This document shows positions 1-9,547 of a stretch of 64,000 nucleotides of DNA, one piece after another (within the stretch, counting starts at the first letter, position 1; every line of letters starts with the position of its first letter). The notes under the pieces are model-generated. The model saw only the letters and a program-made list of their open reading frames with translations, was not told where the DNA came from and made no database searches. The DNA is from Chitinophaga pinensis (lineage in GTDB: Bacteria > Bacteroidota > Bacteroidia > B-17B0 > Aurantibacillaceae), in NCBI GenBank assembly GCA_945860225.1, contig CAMAPT010000014.1, forward strand, positions 32,020-96,019. Direction: 5' to 3'. Position numbers and translations under genes: made by a program.

Positions 1-549
1 GAAATACGAAAATTTTTACTTTACATAGGTTCTAATGAATTTATTAAAAATAAAAATTGGAAGTCCATTTTAATGTTCAATACGGAAGATATAAATTCTT
101 CCCGTTTTTCATTAGATGCTGATGCCATTATTAATGCTTGTTTTAACATGAGTGAAACAAAAACCGGAGCGCTGATTATTGTTTCCCGTAAATCTGATTT
201 AAAGTTTTACGTCAATACTGGAGAGCACGTTGATTCTGCCCTAACCGAAAAAATGCTTGAAAATATTTTTTATAAAAATAGTCCCATGCATGATGGTGCC
301 GTCATTATTAAAGACAATCGAATTATAGCCGCTAGATGCGTGTTACCGGTAACCGAGAGGGAAAACTTCCCTTCGCACTTTGGCATGAGGCACCGAGCCG
401 CTGTTGGGCTCACAGAAACCACAGATGCTATAGCCATTACGGTATCAGAGCAAACAGGTCATATTTCGCTTACCGTTAATGGAGACATAAACACAAACCT
501 CAACAGAGAAAAATTAAGATACTTGATAGAAAAAAACCTTAAAAACTAA
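1..549 (+). CDS. cdaA: Diadenylate cyclase (CdaA-type), 5' end outside window
   Basis: Makes the second messenger c-di-AMP from two ATP. The reading frame is open from base 1, so the listed bases are the C-terminal 182 residues; the N-terminal membrane helices expected of CdaA lie upstream of the window. The DAC domain is shown by the MHDGAVII segment, which carries the DGA motif, followed about 30 residues later by RHRAAVG, the two nucleotide-binding signatures of the family. The internal ATG at 73 is not the real start, because family-like sequence (EIRKFLLYIG) precedes it in frame. The next gene starts 2 bases after the stop, so the two are co-transcribed. Confidence 0.93.
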   Translation, partial: EIRKFLLYIGSNEFIKNKNWKSILMFNTEDINSSRFSLDADAIINACFNMSETKTGALIIVSRKSDLKFYVNTGEHVDSALTEKMLENIFYKNSPMHDGAVIIKDNRIIAARCVLPVTERENFPSHFGMRHRAAVGLTETTDAIAITVSEQTGHISLTVNGDINTNLNREKLRYLIEKNLKN

Positions 550-551
550 AC

Positions 552-2462
552 ATGAACCTTCTTTCCGTTAATCAACTAAGTAAAAGTTTTGGAGACAAAG
601 TCCTTTTTAAAAACATTAATTTCGGCATTAACTACGGTGATAAAGTAGCCCTGATTGCAAAAAATGGATCCGGAAAATCTACCTTATTCAAAATTCTTCA
701 AGGCATAGAGATACCGGATAACGGAGACGTGACATTTCGAAAGGAATTACGTATTTCTTTTTTGGGTCAGGAACCTAATTTGGATGACAATCAAACCATC
801 GAACAAGCTATTTATGCAGGCGATAGTGAAATGGTAAAAACAGCCATTGATTATGGCCATTTAGTTGAATCGCATTATGCCAATCCTACTGAAAAAACAG
901 AAAACCAATTAGATATTCTTACCAACCGAATGAATGATTTAGAGGCTTGGAATGTTGAAACTCAAATTACATTGGTGTGTGCCAATTTAGGCTTGAACGA
1001 TTTAAAACAACAAGTTAAAACATTAAGTGGGGGGCAAAAAAAACGATTGGCTTTAGCTCAGGTAATTTTGAACGAGCCCGATTTGCTCATTATGGATGAG
1101 CCTACCAACCATTTAGATGTAACCGTTATTGAATGGTTAGAAGAGTATTTACGTAGCTACAAAAAAAGTATATTATTAGTAACCCATGATAGGTATTTTT
1201 TGGATGAAGTATGCGACAGAATTATTGAAATAGATAATCATGCACTCTACGAATACAAAGGTAAATTTGATTATTATATGGAAAAAAAAGCCGAACGCCT
1301 GATGATGGAGGCTTCGGAATTGGAAAAGGCTAAAAATTTATATAAACGTGAATTGGAATGGGTAAGAAAACAACCACGTGCCCGAACCACCAAATCAAAA
1401 TCACGCGTTGACGCTTTTTACGATATTGAAGCCAAAGCTCGTAAAAAAAGTATTGAAAAAAAGATAGAACTCAGTGTAAAAGTTGAACGTATCGGCAGTA
1501 AAATTATTGAGGTACATCATCTTAAAAAAGCTTTTGGCGACAAGAAAATATTAGAGTCATTTTCATACACCTTTATTAAAGGAGAAAAAATTGGCATTGT
1601 TGGACCTAATGGAATTGGGAAAAGCACCTTCATTAACATGCTTCAAGGTATTGAACAACCTGACTCCGGAAAAGTAACTGTTGGTGACACCATTGTATTT
1701 GGTTATTATTCTCAAAAAGGTATTCAAGTAGCCGGCGATAAGCGAGTGATTGAAGTAGTAAAAGATATTGCCGAATTCATTCCTCTTGCCAATGGCACGA
1801 CTCTGAGTGCTTCTGCTCTACTAACCCGCTTTAATTTTCCGCCCGAAGTTCAGTATGGCCATGTGAGCAAACTAAGCGGAGGCGAAAGACGTCGTTTATA
1901 CTTGCTAACGGTTTTAGTAAAAAATCCTAATTTCTTAATATTGGATGAGCCTACAAATGATTTGGATATTATCACCTTACAAACATTAGAGCAATTTTTA
2001 TTAGATTTCCAGGGGTGTGTATTAATTGTTTCACATGATCGTTATTTCCTTGATCGGTTAGTTGACCATGTGTTTGCCTTTGAGGGAAATGGGATTATAA
2101 AAGATTTTCCGGGCAACTATAGCGAATATCGTCAATGGAAATATGATACGGAAGATGAAGCCGAAAAATTGGCTAAAGAACAAAAAGTAGCTGAACAAGT
2201 TATCGCTATTCCTGAACCCGCAAAAGAGGTAACCCAATCCAATAATCCTGAAAAAAGAAAACTATCTTTCAAAGAGCAAAAAGAATTAGAAACTTTAGAG
2301 ACTGATATTGACAAACTTGAAAAACGTAAATCTGATATAGAAGCTCTTTTGGCCAGTGGCTTAACGGATGCGGATGAGATTCAAAAAATATCTTCAGAAT
2401 TTAATGCTGTTGCTAAAGACCTTGATGAAAAAACAATGCGTTGGTTAGAACTTCAGGATTAA
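552..2462 (+). CDS. ABC-F family ATPase (Uup-like)
   Basis: Soluble duplicated ABC ATPase of the ABC-F class, which acts on ribosomes or nucleic acids rather than as a transporter; no membrane segment is present. First cassette: Walker A NGSGKST near residues 38-44, signature LSGGQ near 158, Walker B LLIMDEPTNHLD near 178. Second cassette: GPNGIGKST near 351, LSGGERRR near 440, LILDEPTNDLD near 460. A charged linker separates the two, and residues 570-636 form a Lys/Glu-rich coiled coil like the C-terminal domain of Uup. The length of 636 residues is typical of Uup. It begins 2 bases after the diadenylate cyclase stop. The subfamily assignment (Uup rather than EttA) rests on the C-terminal coiled coil. 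Confidence 0.93.
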   Translation: MNLLSVNQLSKSFGDKVLFKNINFGINYGDKVALIAKNGSGKSTLFKILQGIEIPDNGDVTFRKELRISFLGQEPNLDDNQTIEQAIYAGDSEMVKTAIDYGHLVESHYANPTEKTENQLDILTNRMNDLEAWNVETQITLVCANLGLNDLKQQVKTLSGGQKKRLALAQVILNEPDLLIMDEPTNHLDVTVIEWLEEYLRSYKKSILLVTHDRYFLDEVCDRIIEIDNHALYEYKGKFDYYMEKKAERLMMEASELEKAKNLYKRELEWVRKQPRARTTKSKSRVDAFYDIEAKARKKSIEKKIELSVKVERIGSKIIEVHHLKKAFGDKKILESFSYTFIKGEKIGIVGPNGIGKSTFINMLQGIEQPDSGKVTVGDTIVFGYYSQKGIQVAGDKRVIEVVKDIAEFIPLANGTTLSASALLTRFNFPPEVQYGHVSKLSGGERRRLYLLTVLVKNPNFLILDEPTNDLDIITLQTLEQFLLDFQGCVLIVSHDRYFLDRLVDHVFAFEGNGIIKDFPGNYSEYRQWKYDTEDEAEKLAKEQKVAEQVIAIPEPAKEVTQSNNPEKRKLSFKEQKELETLETDIDKLEKRKSDIEALLASGLTDADEIQKISSEFNAVAKDLDEKTMRWLELQD

Positions 2463-2502
2463 TACTTTTTGCTCAAATGAGTCGCACTTCATCAAGAAAT
2501 GA

Positions 2503-5118
2503 TTAATTAATTTCCTGACAAGTGACATTACGATCGTTTATGAGTAGTAGATACATTTTCCCGTTCTTAAATAAATTGCCAACTAAAGGCTTTTGAGTGA
2601 CATGATTATGAGTAAGGAGGTGCTTACCTTGATGATTAAGCACCTCTACTTTATCACTTACATCATCATAAGCCAACAACAAATAATGATGACTGCTATT
2701 AATCAATTGAACGTCATCAAACACGGACAAATCATTGAAATATTCTATTAACTTGCCTCCAAACATGTTGTAGCCGTATAGTGCTCCATTTCCATAAGTC
2801 AATAAATCCATTTGCCTATCATCATCTAACAAGGCAAAGCTCGTTTTAAAATTTCGTAAGTCATCCCCTATTTTCAATTCTTCTTTTTTATCAGACAGAG
2901 ATATTTTAATTAAGGCATTGCTTTCATTATCCACATAAACCACCTTAGTATTTTCTAAATTATTGCCAACCAAAGGATATAAATGCTTCAGATGAGTGAT
3001 GGTTTTATGTTTGAAATCGATGCGCCCTTCTCCTTTTCTACTAAAAGCATACAGTTTACCCGACACATCGGCCGTCATTAAATATTCACTAGCTCCTACA
3101 GGGAGATGATATATGGGTAAAACCACTTCCTTGTCTGTTTTCACAGGCGTAAATCCTTCCATTTTAACGCCATATAATGAATAATTATATATATATTTAT
3201 CAGAACAAGCCAAAAAAATTCTAAAATCTTTTTCCCCTTTATAATCTAGCAGAGTGATGTTGGAAGTTATTTTAGAGGGCATTTTTACCGGAAACCCCTG
3301 AACATAATTACCGGTTCTATCCATTAAATGTAAATAATGTTCGGTATTAAATAATAGTTGAAACTTCCCATTTTTAAAGATGTCTACGGTATAAATACTC
3401 GACTGTATGGGTTCATTTAACTTTTTCTTCCAGATTAGATTACCCATTGAATTTATCAAATACAAATTTTTTGAAGCATCTTGTACGCATAATTCTGTTT
3501 CTTGAGTTAAATGATTCGTGAAAAAGTATGGTGGTGTAATCAGAGCCGAATCTGCTTCAAAATCCCAAATCGCCTGTTGCGCATCTGTTGAATTATTACT
3601 AGGCTGAATATGGCTTAAATTAAGCCTAACACGAACACTATTTTTATGATTTCTGGCTGTTAAAGAAATATGATCGGTTGCATTTTCTGCAAATTTTAAA
3701 GCTTCTAAGTCAACGATTGAATGAAGTTGATGCTGTTTCATTAAATCTGTGTTTTCATAATAGAGATAATGACAATCCACCTTTAAATGATTATTGGCAT
3801 AACTCATAAACGAAGCATTCTTTCTTAATAATTTATTATTTTCAATAGACGATATGTAAAAGAGATAAGCCTCTTTACTTGAAAAAAACAGTAACTGATT
3901 TTGATGCAAACAAGCCACCATTTTTTCTGAATCAGATGCTGAAAATGAAAACAAATGGCGAAATAAACTTTGTAATTTGTACCCTGTGAAATTTGATGTC
4001 TTAAAAACACTATCGCTGACTAAACTCAATAATTGTTCGCTCTTGAGTATATCATGTATTTTAACAGTTACAATTTGATGTAACTCATTTTGAAGCATAT
4101 ACTTAGCTGATACTACTTCTTGGTCAATATTTTCATACTGCTCCTTTTGCATATTATACAATGCGCTATCATTCAATTGTTGCCATGCCGACTGAAACCG
4201 ATGTTGCTCATCGGCTGAGCGACGTTGATTGAATAATTGATAAAACAAATTAGCATCCGTTAATGCCACGGCCTCAATGGTAACAGCATTATCCGGCAAA
4301 TATTCAAATCCTGAAATAATTTTAGATTCTTGATTTTTTAAACAACTAAATAATGATACAGAATCTGCCGAAGAGTAACCAGTCAATGTAATTTCTGTAG
4401 GTTGAATCTGAGTTGTAAATAAAGATTTTCCTGAGAATAACTCTTTTGGCAATAGTTGAATCAAATGATGATTAAAATATACTTGGGTTAATTGCTCTCC
4501 ATTCAATTTTAACAAGTTGAGATAATCATTTTGATAAGCCAAAGATTGCATTTTATTTAATGTGATACTTTGCTTCAATAACTTGACATCCGTTGTTAAA
4601 TAAACCAATCCATCTTTAAAGCAGATAAACCATTTTTGATGATGATGTATAAAATAATGTAAGTTTAACGCTGGTTCTTGAGATTCTTTGGCCCATGTTT
4701 TATCAAAAAAATCAATCAATAAGGCTTCGTCTTGCTTCTCTTTTAATTTAAATAAAATTAAATGATTAAATGTACTTTTTTCTTTAAAAAAACTCCAATA
4801 CAGCGAATTTTTGGACAGTAAGCGTTCAATGTCGGGCTTACTCATTACCAATGAATCCATATAATGAAAGCCTTGTTGAGCTACCTCCACCGCTTCCTGA
4901 TTAAGCAAAGAATTCCATATTAAATTTTGACGCGTTAATTGAGTAATTAATTCTGTGCTAGTTTTTGTTTCGACGACACAAACTGCATTTGCCGGAATAT
5001 GTTCGAGTGCAGATATATTCGGCTCCTTACTTTCCTTTAATCGCAAATAAGCCCAAATAGCTATTGCTACAGAAGTCAGAATAAATAAATAAAACCCTAT
5101 TTTTTTTACGATATTCAC
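2503..5118 (-). CDS. Membrane-anchored protein with propeller-like C-terminal half, function unknown
   Basis: An 871-residue protein with one N-terminal membrane helix (about residues 8-25) and the rest outside the cytoplasm. The N-terminal half resembles the DUF3352-type proteins seen in Bacteroidota (an early IPANAVCVVET stretch), though I am not certain of the family. From about residue 540, short repeats such as NLYLINSMGNLIWKKKL and LYAFSRKGEGRIDF look like blades of a PQQ/WD-type beta-propeller. No catalytic motif is visible. It is convergent with the ABC-F gene (40 bases apart) and follows the glycosyltransferase gene on the same strand after about 80 bases. I infer a structural or sensing role in the envelope and assign no function. 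Confidence 0.82.
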   Translation of the reverse strand: MNIVKKIGFYLFILTSVAIAIWAYLRLKESKEPNISALEHIPANAVCVVETKTSTELITQLTRQNLIWNSLLNQEAVEVAQQGFHYMDSLVMSKPDIERLLSKNSLYWSFFKEKSTFNHLILFKLKEKQDEALLIDFFDKTWAKESQEPALNLHYFIHHHQKWFICFKDGLVYLTTDVKLLKQSITLNKMQSLAYQNDYLNLLKLNGEQLTQVYFNHHLIQLLPKELFSGKSLFTTQIQPTEITLTGYSSADSVSLFSCLKNQESKIISGFEYLPDNAVTIEAVALTDANLFYQLFNQRRSADEQHRFQSAWQQLNDSALYNMQKEQYENIDQEVVSAKYMLQNELHQIVTVKIHDILKSEQLLSLVSDSVFKTSNFTGYKLQSLFRHLFSFSASDSEKMVACLHQNQLLFFSSKEAYLFYISSIENNKLLRKNASFMSYANNHLKVDCHYLYYENTDLMKQHQLHSIVDLEALKFAENATDHISLTARNHKNSVRVRLNLSHIQPSNNSTDAQQAIWDFEADSALITPPYFFTNHLTQETELCVQDASKNLYLINSMGNLIWKKKLNEPIQSSIYTVDIFKNGKFQLLFNTEHYLHLMDRTGNYVQGFPVKMPSKITSNITLLDYKGEKDFRIFLACSDKYIYNYSLYGVKMEGFTPVKTDKEVVLPIYHLPVGASEYLMTADVSGKLYAFSRKGEGRIDFKHKTITHLKHLYPLVGNNLENTKVVYVDNESNALIKISLSDKKEELKIGDDLRNFKTSFALLDDDRQMDLLTYGNGALYGYNMFGGKLIEYFNDLSVFDDVQLINSSHHYLLLAYDDVSDKVEVLNHQGKHLLTHNHVTQKPLVGNLFKNGKMYLLLINDRNVTCQEIN

Positions 5119-5199
5119 CTACCCCGAATGTAATGGGATTGTGATTGCTTTGCCCTATTTCGTGTGTGAGTTATGAAACCTACCTTGTGAATTGATTGA

Positions 5200-6186
5200 C
5201 TAAAACTGAAAACTTGCTAATTGATGTTCAAAAAGAATTTTGGCTCCAAATTTCTGATGCCAATATTGAGCCAAATAGAGTTGTTCGGACTGCCCCGGAG
5301 TAGGAATGAGAACCATCCGTTTTTTTTTCAAAGCATATAAGTCCATCAACGTGCTATAACCACTGCGACACAATACCGTTTTTGAACTACAAATTAAACG
5401 ACTTAACTCGTCGGAATTAGGCATATTAATTATGGTTATGTTAGCGTTCACAGGAATACTTATTAATTTGGCGCTCCCTCTAACGAAAACTATTCTTTTA
5501 TTAGTTGCATTAGCCCTTAAAATCAAATTTTCTTCTATTTGAGTTCGTAAAGGTTCCGGACCGGATAATAAACATAGATAATCAAAATCATCTTTGGAGT
5601 CATCTAACCTATTCAAACGGCTCAAAGGCTCTATGTATTCAACGTTTTTAAACTGAAAATTTCTTGAAAGATTCCCTGCAAGAGCTTGTGTTGAATCCTC
5701 AAAATCGGGCACCCATATTTTATCAAAATTCTGTATAAATTTTTCATGAATTACATTCGCCAACCTCGAAAATAAGCCTGCCTGAATTTGTAATTGATGT
5801 GTCATGTATATCGATTCTACATCTTGATGATATAGGCCAAATCGGTTATCGCTGATAATGCAATCAATATTAAATTTTTGTATGATTTGTTTTAGTTGAG
5901 TGTTTTCATTTTTAATAATACCAAATATCCTAGGAGCATCAAACAACAACTTCACACTAACCGGCCAATATTTAGAATAGCGAATGGCATAAGGTGGCAA
6001 GGATATTTTTTCGAGATCCGGAAATTCATCATCAAAAATAAAACGTGTTGTTTCAGTAACCCCTAATATCATTCTGTTATGCTTACTCAATTTCCTAACC
6101 AAAGGCACACAGCGTGTGGCATGACCCAAACCCCAATCTAAAGGAGCAATTAATATGGTTCTATTTTGAATCAATCTAGCCGTCAT
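5200..6186 (-). CDS. Glycosyltransferase-like protein (GT28/MurG-like fold)
   Basis: The N-terminal motif TILIAPLDWGLGHATR matches the Bacteroidota family of predicted GT-B glycosyltransferases related to MurG and UGT enzymes; the C-terminal half has the acceptor/donor pattern VLCRSGYSTLMDLYALKK followed by PTPGQSEQ, as in GT28 proteins. The open frame extends to 6237, but the extra 17 residues are hydrophobic and unlike relatives, which begin a few residues before the ILIAPLDWGLGH motif, so I prefer the ATG at 6186. The gene is divergent from the photolyase gene. Donor and acceptor cannot be told from the sequence. Confidence 0.85.
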   Translation of the reverse strand: MTARLIQNRTILIAPLDWGLGHATRCVPLVRKLSKHNRMILGVTETTRFIFDDEFPDLEKISLPPYAIRYSKYWPVSVKLLFDAPRIFGIIKNENTQLKQIIQKFNIDCIISDNRFGLYHQDVESIYMTHQLQIQAGLFSRLANVIHEKFIQNFDKIWVPDFEDSTQALAGNLSRNFQFKNVEYIEPLSRLNRLDDSKDDFDYLCLLSGPEPLRTQIEENLILRANATNKRIVFVRGSAKLISIPVNANITIINMPNSDELSRLICSSKTVLCRSGYSTLMDLYALKKKRMVLIPTPGQSEQLYLAQYWHQKFGAKILFEHQLASFQF

Positions 6187-6272
6187 TAACAGACAAGTAA
6201 ATATATAAGAATTTAGCAAACATAGCACTCCAATCAATCTTCAAAATCTCACAATAAATCATGTTTTTAAGT

Positions 6273-6280
6273 TACTTTTG
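6273..6280 (+). promoter_or_regulatory. Candidate -7 box (TAnnTTTG) of the photolyase gene
   Basis: TACTTTTG fits the Bacteroidota -7 consensus TAnnTTTG and lies about 70 bases before the chosen ATG at 6351 in the divergent intergenic region. I see no convincing -33 TTTG element at the usual spacing. The placement supports starting the photolyase at 6351 and not at the upstream TTG at 6300. Confidence 0.45.
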
Positions 6281-6350
6281 CTAGATATGTTTTGAATTAT
6301 TGGAGCCTAAAACATCTAAACTTAATGTTCAAACATTTGTTTTAAATACT

Positions 6351-7676
6351 ATGAAGAAAATAACGCTATTTTGGTTTAGAAGAGATTTAAGATTACACGA
6401 CAACGCCGGCTTGTATTATGCTTTAAAAAACAACGTGCCGGTATTGCCCATTTTTATTTTTGACACACATATTTTAAATAAACTAACTGATAAAAAAGAT
6501 GCGCGTGTAGAATTTATACACACTGCCATTAGTAACTTAAATCATGAACTAAATAAACTAGGCTCTGCTTTAAAAATTTTTCACTCCACAGCCGAAACTG
6601 TATTTTCTGAACTCATCAATCAGTATGAAATTGAATGCGTGTATACAAACCACGATTACGAAACTTATGCCAACGAAAGAGATGCCAACATTAAACAAAT
6701 TTCAGAAAAACATCAAATCGAATTCAAAACCTACAAAGACCAATGTGTTTTTGAAAAACATGAAATTACTAAAGATGATGGGAAACCTTATACTGTTTTT
6801 ACACCATATAGTCGCAAATGGAAAGCTCATTTAAAAAATCACCATCTTGAAGCCTATCCCAATCATCAATATTTTAGCAATTTTTTTCAGACCACTCCAT
6901 TTCCAATACCAACTCTCAAAGAATTAGGATTTGAAAAATCAAATGTGGACATGCCGGCTAATACGGTTAATCAAGCCATCATATCGCAATACAAAGAACA
7001 GCGAGATTTTCCATCTATCGGAGGCACTAGCAGACTGAGTGTACATTTACGGTTTGGAACTGTTAGTGTGAGGGCCTTGGCTAAAGAAGCCGTTGCATTG
7101 AGTGAAACTTGGCTTAATGAACTGATTTGGCGAGATTTTTATATGATGATTTTATATCATTTCCCGCAGGTTGCCACACAAGCGTTTAAACCACAATACG
7201 ATCGCTTCAATTGGCGCAATAATGAACAAGAATTTAAAGCTTGGTGCAACGGACAAACTGGTTTCCCGATAGTGGATGCCGGGATGAGGGAATTAAATGC
7301 AACTGGTTTTATGCATAATAGAGTACGAATGATTGTGGCTAGCTTTTTAACTAAAGACTTACTAATTGACTGGAGATGGGGCGAAGCGTACTTTGCGCAA
7401 AAATTATTGGATTTTGATTTAAGTGCCAATAATGGTGGTTGGCAATGGGCGGCGGGTAGCGGGTGTGATGCAGCGCCTTATTTCAGAGTTTTTAATCCAA
7501 CTGAACAAACCAAAAAATTTGACGCTCAATTTCATTACATTAAAAAATGGGTGCCTGAATACAATACTCCAAAATATGTAAAACCTATTGTTGACCATGC
7601 AGCTGCAAGACTAAGAGCATTGGCCACATACAAAGAAGCTCTCACCGATAATATACAAACTAAACTATTCAAATAA
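6351..7676 (+). CDS. phrB: Deoxyribodipyrimidine photolyase / cryptochrome family
   Basis: Light-driven repair flavoprotein of 441 residues, the usual length for class I photolyases. The N-terminal antenna domain starts ITLFWFRRDLRLHDN. The FAD domain has GGTSRLSVHLRFG, then LIWRDFYM, FPIVDAGMRELNATGFMHNR, and WQWAAGSGCDAAPYFRVFNP near the C terminus, which holds FAD contacts and substrate-side tryptophans typical of CPD photolyases. The frame could start at a TTG at 6300, but the 17 added residues have no counterpart in the family, and ATG 6351 places MKKITLFWFRRDLR exactly where relatives start. A signalling cryptochrome role cannot be excluded, but the CPD-like active site makes repair more likely. 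Confidence 0.94.
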   Translation: MKKITLFWFRRDLRLHDNAGLYYALKNNVPVLPIFIFDTHILNKLTDKKDARVEFIHTAISNLNHELNKLGSALKIFHSTAETVFSELINQYEIECVYTNHDYETYANERDANIKQISEKHQIEFKTYKDQCVFEKHEITKDDGKPYTVFTPYSRKWKAHLKNHHLEAYPNHQYFSNFFQTTPFPIPTLKELGFEKSNVDMPANTVNQAIISQYKEQRDFPSIGGTSRLSVHLRFGTVSVRALAKEAVALSETWLNELIWRDFYMMILYHFPQVATQAFKPQYDRFNWRNNEQEFKAWCNGQTGFPIVDAGMRELNATGFMHNRVRMIVASFLTKDLLIDWRWGEAYFAQKLLDFDLSANNGGWQWAAGSGCDAAPYFRVFNPTEQTKKFDAQFHYIKKWVPEYNTPKYVKPIVDHAAARLRALATYKEALTDNIQTKLFK

Positions 7677-7767
7677 TTTTTCTGAACATTACAAAATTAA
7701 TCGTTCAAAAAAAATTCTCAATCAAAGACAATTTAACCTATACTTGAAAATAATTAAAACACTAAAC

Positions 7768-8568
7768 ATGAAAAAAACTATACTTCTATCCTCTATCTTA
7801 ACTATTATTGGTTTAGTAATTTTATCAACAACTTCAACAAGCAATGCAAGTTCATCATTACCAAATGATGGTAATGCAGGAGCACCAATGGATAATTCAG
7901 GTAGAACATGTACCAGCTGCCATGGAGGTAGCGTTGCAACACAAACTACGGGTGTTATTTTTTCTGATATTCCGGCAAATGGATACATAGGTGGGACAAC
8001 TTATAATTTTACAGTAACGATGAGTGGCGCCAGTGCTTATGGTTTTGAATTGACTGCACAAACAGCCACATCAAACACAGGATTAGGGTCATGGATTGCA
8101 GGAATTGGTTCTGCAGTATCGAATAAATATATAAAACAATCAACAAAAAAAACGGGGCCAAATGCCACCTGGACTTTTCAATGGATAGCTCCATTAAACG
8201 AAACAACGGTTACATTTTACGGTGCATTTAATTATGCCAATAATAATAATTCTTCAACAGGTGATATAATAAAAACATCATCAGTTACGTATTTAGCCAA
8301 TACAACAAATATTAATGAAAAAGATGTAAATGAAACTAAACTATCTTTATTTCCAAATCCAACCACAGAAGTATTAAATATTACATCAGATGAACTATTT
8401 AATCAAGGTAGCATTTTTTCAATGGATGGGAAATTAATAAAAATAATTTCTGAGCAAGAATTAATTTCAAAAACAATTTCAGTTGCTAATCTTGATTATG
8501 GAAGCTATTTTTTGAATATTAAAACTAAAAATAAAACACTTACTGCAAAATTCATAAAACAGAATTAA
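7768..8568 (+). CDS. Secreted choice-of-anchor V domain protein with T9SS sorting domain
   Basis: Starts MKKTILLSSILTIIGLVILS, a signal peptide; the ATG at 7768 is chosen over a TTG eight codons upstream. Mature sequence begins with a CTSCHGG motif, the CxxCH signature of the Reelin-like/choice-of-anchor V domain found in surface proteins of this phylum; whether it binds haem c is not certain. The C terminus has LSLFPNPTTEVLNI followed by a region ending in LTAKFIKQ, which is a type A type IX secretion sorting domain. It leads a run of five plus-strand envelope genes (to 11022), two of which also carry haem-like motifs. Predicted to be cell-surface or secreted. Confidence 0.88.
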   Translation: MKKTILLSSILTIIGLVILSTTSTSNASSSLPNDGNAGAPMDNSGRTCTSCHGGSVATQTTGVIFSDIPANGYIGGTTYNFTVTMSGASAYGFELTAQTATSNTGLGSWIAGIGSAVSNKYIKQSTKKTGPNATWTFQWIAPLNETTVTFYGAFNYANNNNSSTGDIIKTSSVTYLANTTNINEKDVNETKLSLFPNPTTEVLNITSDELFNQGSIFSMDGKLIKIISEQELISKTISVANLDYGSYFLNIKTKNKTLTAKFIKQN

Positions 8569-8596
8569 TTGCAAAATAAATATTACTTTTATTAAA

Positions 8597-9001
8597 ATGA
8601 GATGTAAATTGAATTCAACTAAAAAATTATTAATACTATTTTTTATTACTGCTATTTCACTATTTATAGTGTCTTGCAAGAGCAAACCAAATTTTAATTC
8701 ATTAAGAGAAGTGAGTTACTCAAAAGAAATAGCTCCCATTGTTAGTGCAAACTGCACATTTAGTGGTTGTCATGAAAGCGGTAATAGTCACCATCATGAC
8801 GATGAATTCGGATTAAACACTTATTCTGATCTAACTAGAGCTGGTATTGACCCCGGATATCCCGAAAAAAGTGAATTATATGCCACGTTGGTCAGTTTAA
8901 ATGATAACAAAGTCATGCCACGAAAACCTTATAACCGATTGTCAGATACCCAAATTCAACTGATATATGTATGGATTGGGCAAGGCGCCAAAAACAATTA
9001 A
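8597..9001 (+). CDS. Lipoprotein with cytochrome-c-like domain and CX4CH motif
   Basis: A 134-residue protein with an N-terminal hydrophobic segment ending in the lipobox-like LFIVSC, so probably lipid-anchored. The body reads like a small c-type cytochrome of the planctomycete-type family: YSKEIAPIVSANC, then the haem-like motif C-TFSG-CH, then MPRKP where a Met haem ligand would sit, and a terminal helix IYVWIGQGA. The motif has four residues between the cysteines where the classical one has two. It is followed by HHHDDE, a His/Asp-rich patch. The gene lies 28 bases after the sorting-domain gene and is likely co-expressed with its neighbours. Confidence 0.82.
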   Translation: MRCKLNSTKKLLILFFITAISLFIVSCKSKPNFNSLREVSYSKEIAPIVSANCTFSGCHESGNSHHHDDEFGLNTYSDLTRAGIDPGYPEKSELYATLVSLNDNKVMPRKPYNRLSDTQIQLIYVWIGQGAKNN

Positions 9002-9042
9002 TTAAGTAACAAAGTCAAATGTATAAGCAATCATATATGAAT

Positions 9043-9134
9043 ATGAAATAGCCATGTTTTCCGAAACACAAGCACAAATGAAGACAAACTGGCTAAACCA
9101 TATGACAATTAAAAAACAATAATTTAGACGTATG
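9043..9134 (+). repeat. 92-bp leader repeat, copy 1
   Basis: Begins ATGAAATAGCCATGT and ends exactly at the ATG of the next gene (9132). Two other copies lie at 11967-12058 (minus) and 36013-36105 (plus). The shared core reads CACAAATGAAGA, and the copies also share an A-rich tail before the start codon. Copies 2 and 3 keep TATAACATATG in the middle, which here has changed to TAAACCATATG. It forms the 5' leader of the downstream lipoprotein gene. Confidence 0.75.
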
Positions 9135-9527
9135 GAAAAAAGTCTGACAATATTTGTATTCGCAATAGCTTTATTAATGTTAAATAGTTGCTATTACGAT
9201 AACTTTAAAGAATTACATCCTGAAAGCGCATTAAGTGGAGCATCGGGATGCGATACTGCCGGCGTTATTAGCTATTCGGCTCAAATAGTGCCCGTATTAA
9301 ACAGAAGTTGCAATACCCAATGTCATGGTGGTTCGGGTGGTGGCGGCGGTAGAGAATTAATAAACTATAGCCTCATTTTAGAAGAAGCTGCATCTGGACG
9401 GTTAGTGAGTAGTATTATTTGGGATGGTAACGCTCAACAAATGCCTCAGGGTGCTACCAGTAAAATACCTGATTGCGACATCGCAAAAATTAAAAAATGG
9501 GTAGCGGCTAGTGCTCCAAATAATTAA
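9132..9527 (+). CDS. Lipoprotein with cytochrome-c-like domain and CX3CH motif
   Basis: A 131-residue protein with a lipobox-type signal peptide (LLMLNSC). After a short linker, VISYSAQIVPVLNRSC-NTQ-CHGG gives a haem-like motif with three residues between the cysteines, then a GGSGGGGG stretch, MPQGATSKIPDC (possible Met ligand) and a C-terminal KIKKWVAAS helix. The layout is the same as in the gene before it, so the two are probably distant paralogues. The start codon sits at the end of a dispersed 92-bp leader repeat. Probably periplasmic or on the outer leaflet. The partner and the redox role are not known. Confidence 0.82.
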   Translation: MEKSLTIFVFAIALLMLNSCYYDNFKELHPESALSGASGCDTAGVISYSAQIVPVLNRSCNTQCHGGSGGGGGRELINYSLILEEAASGRLVSSIIWDGNAQQMPQGATSKIPDCDIAKIKKWVAASAPNN

Positions 9528-9547
9528 TTCTCATATTACTCTATTTT

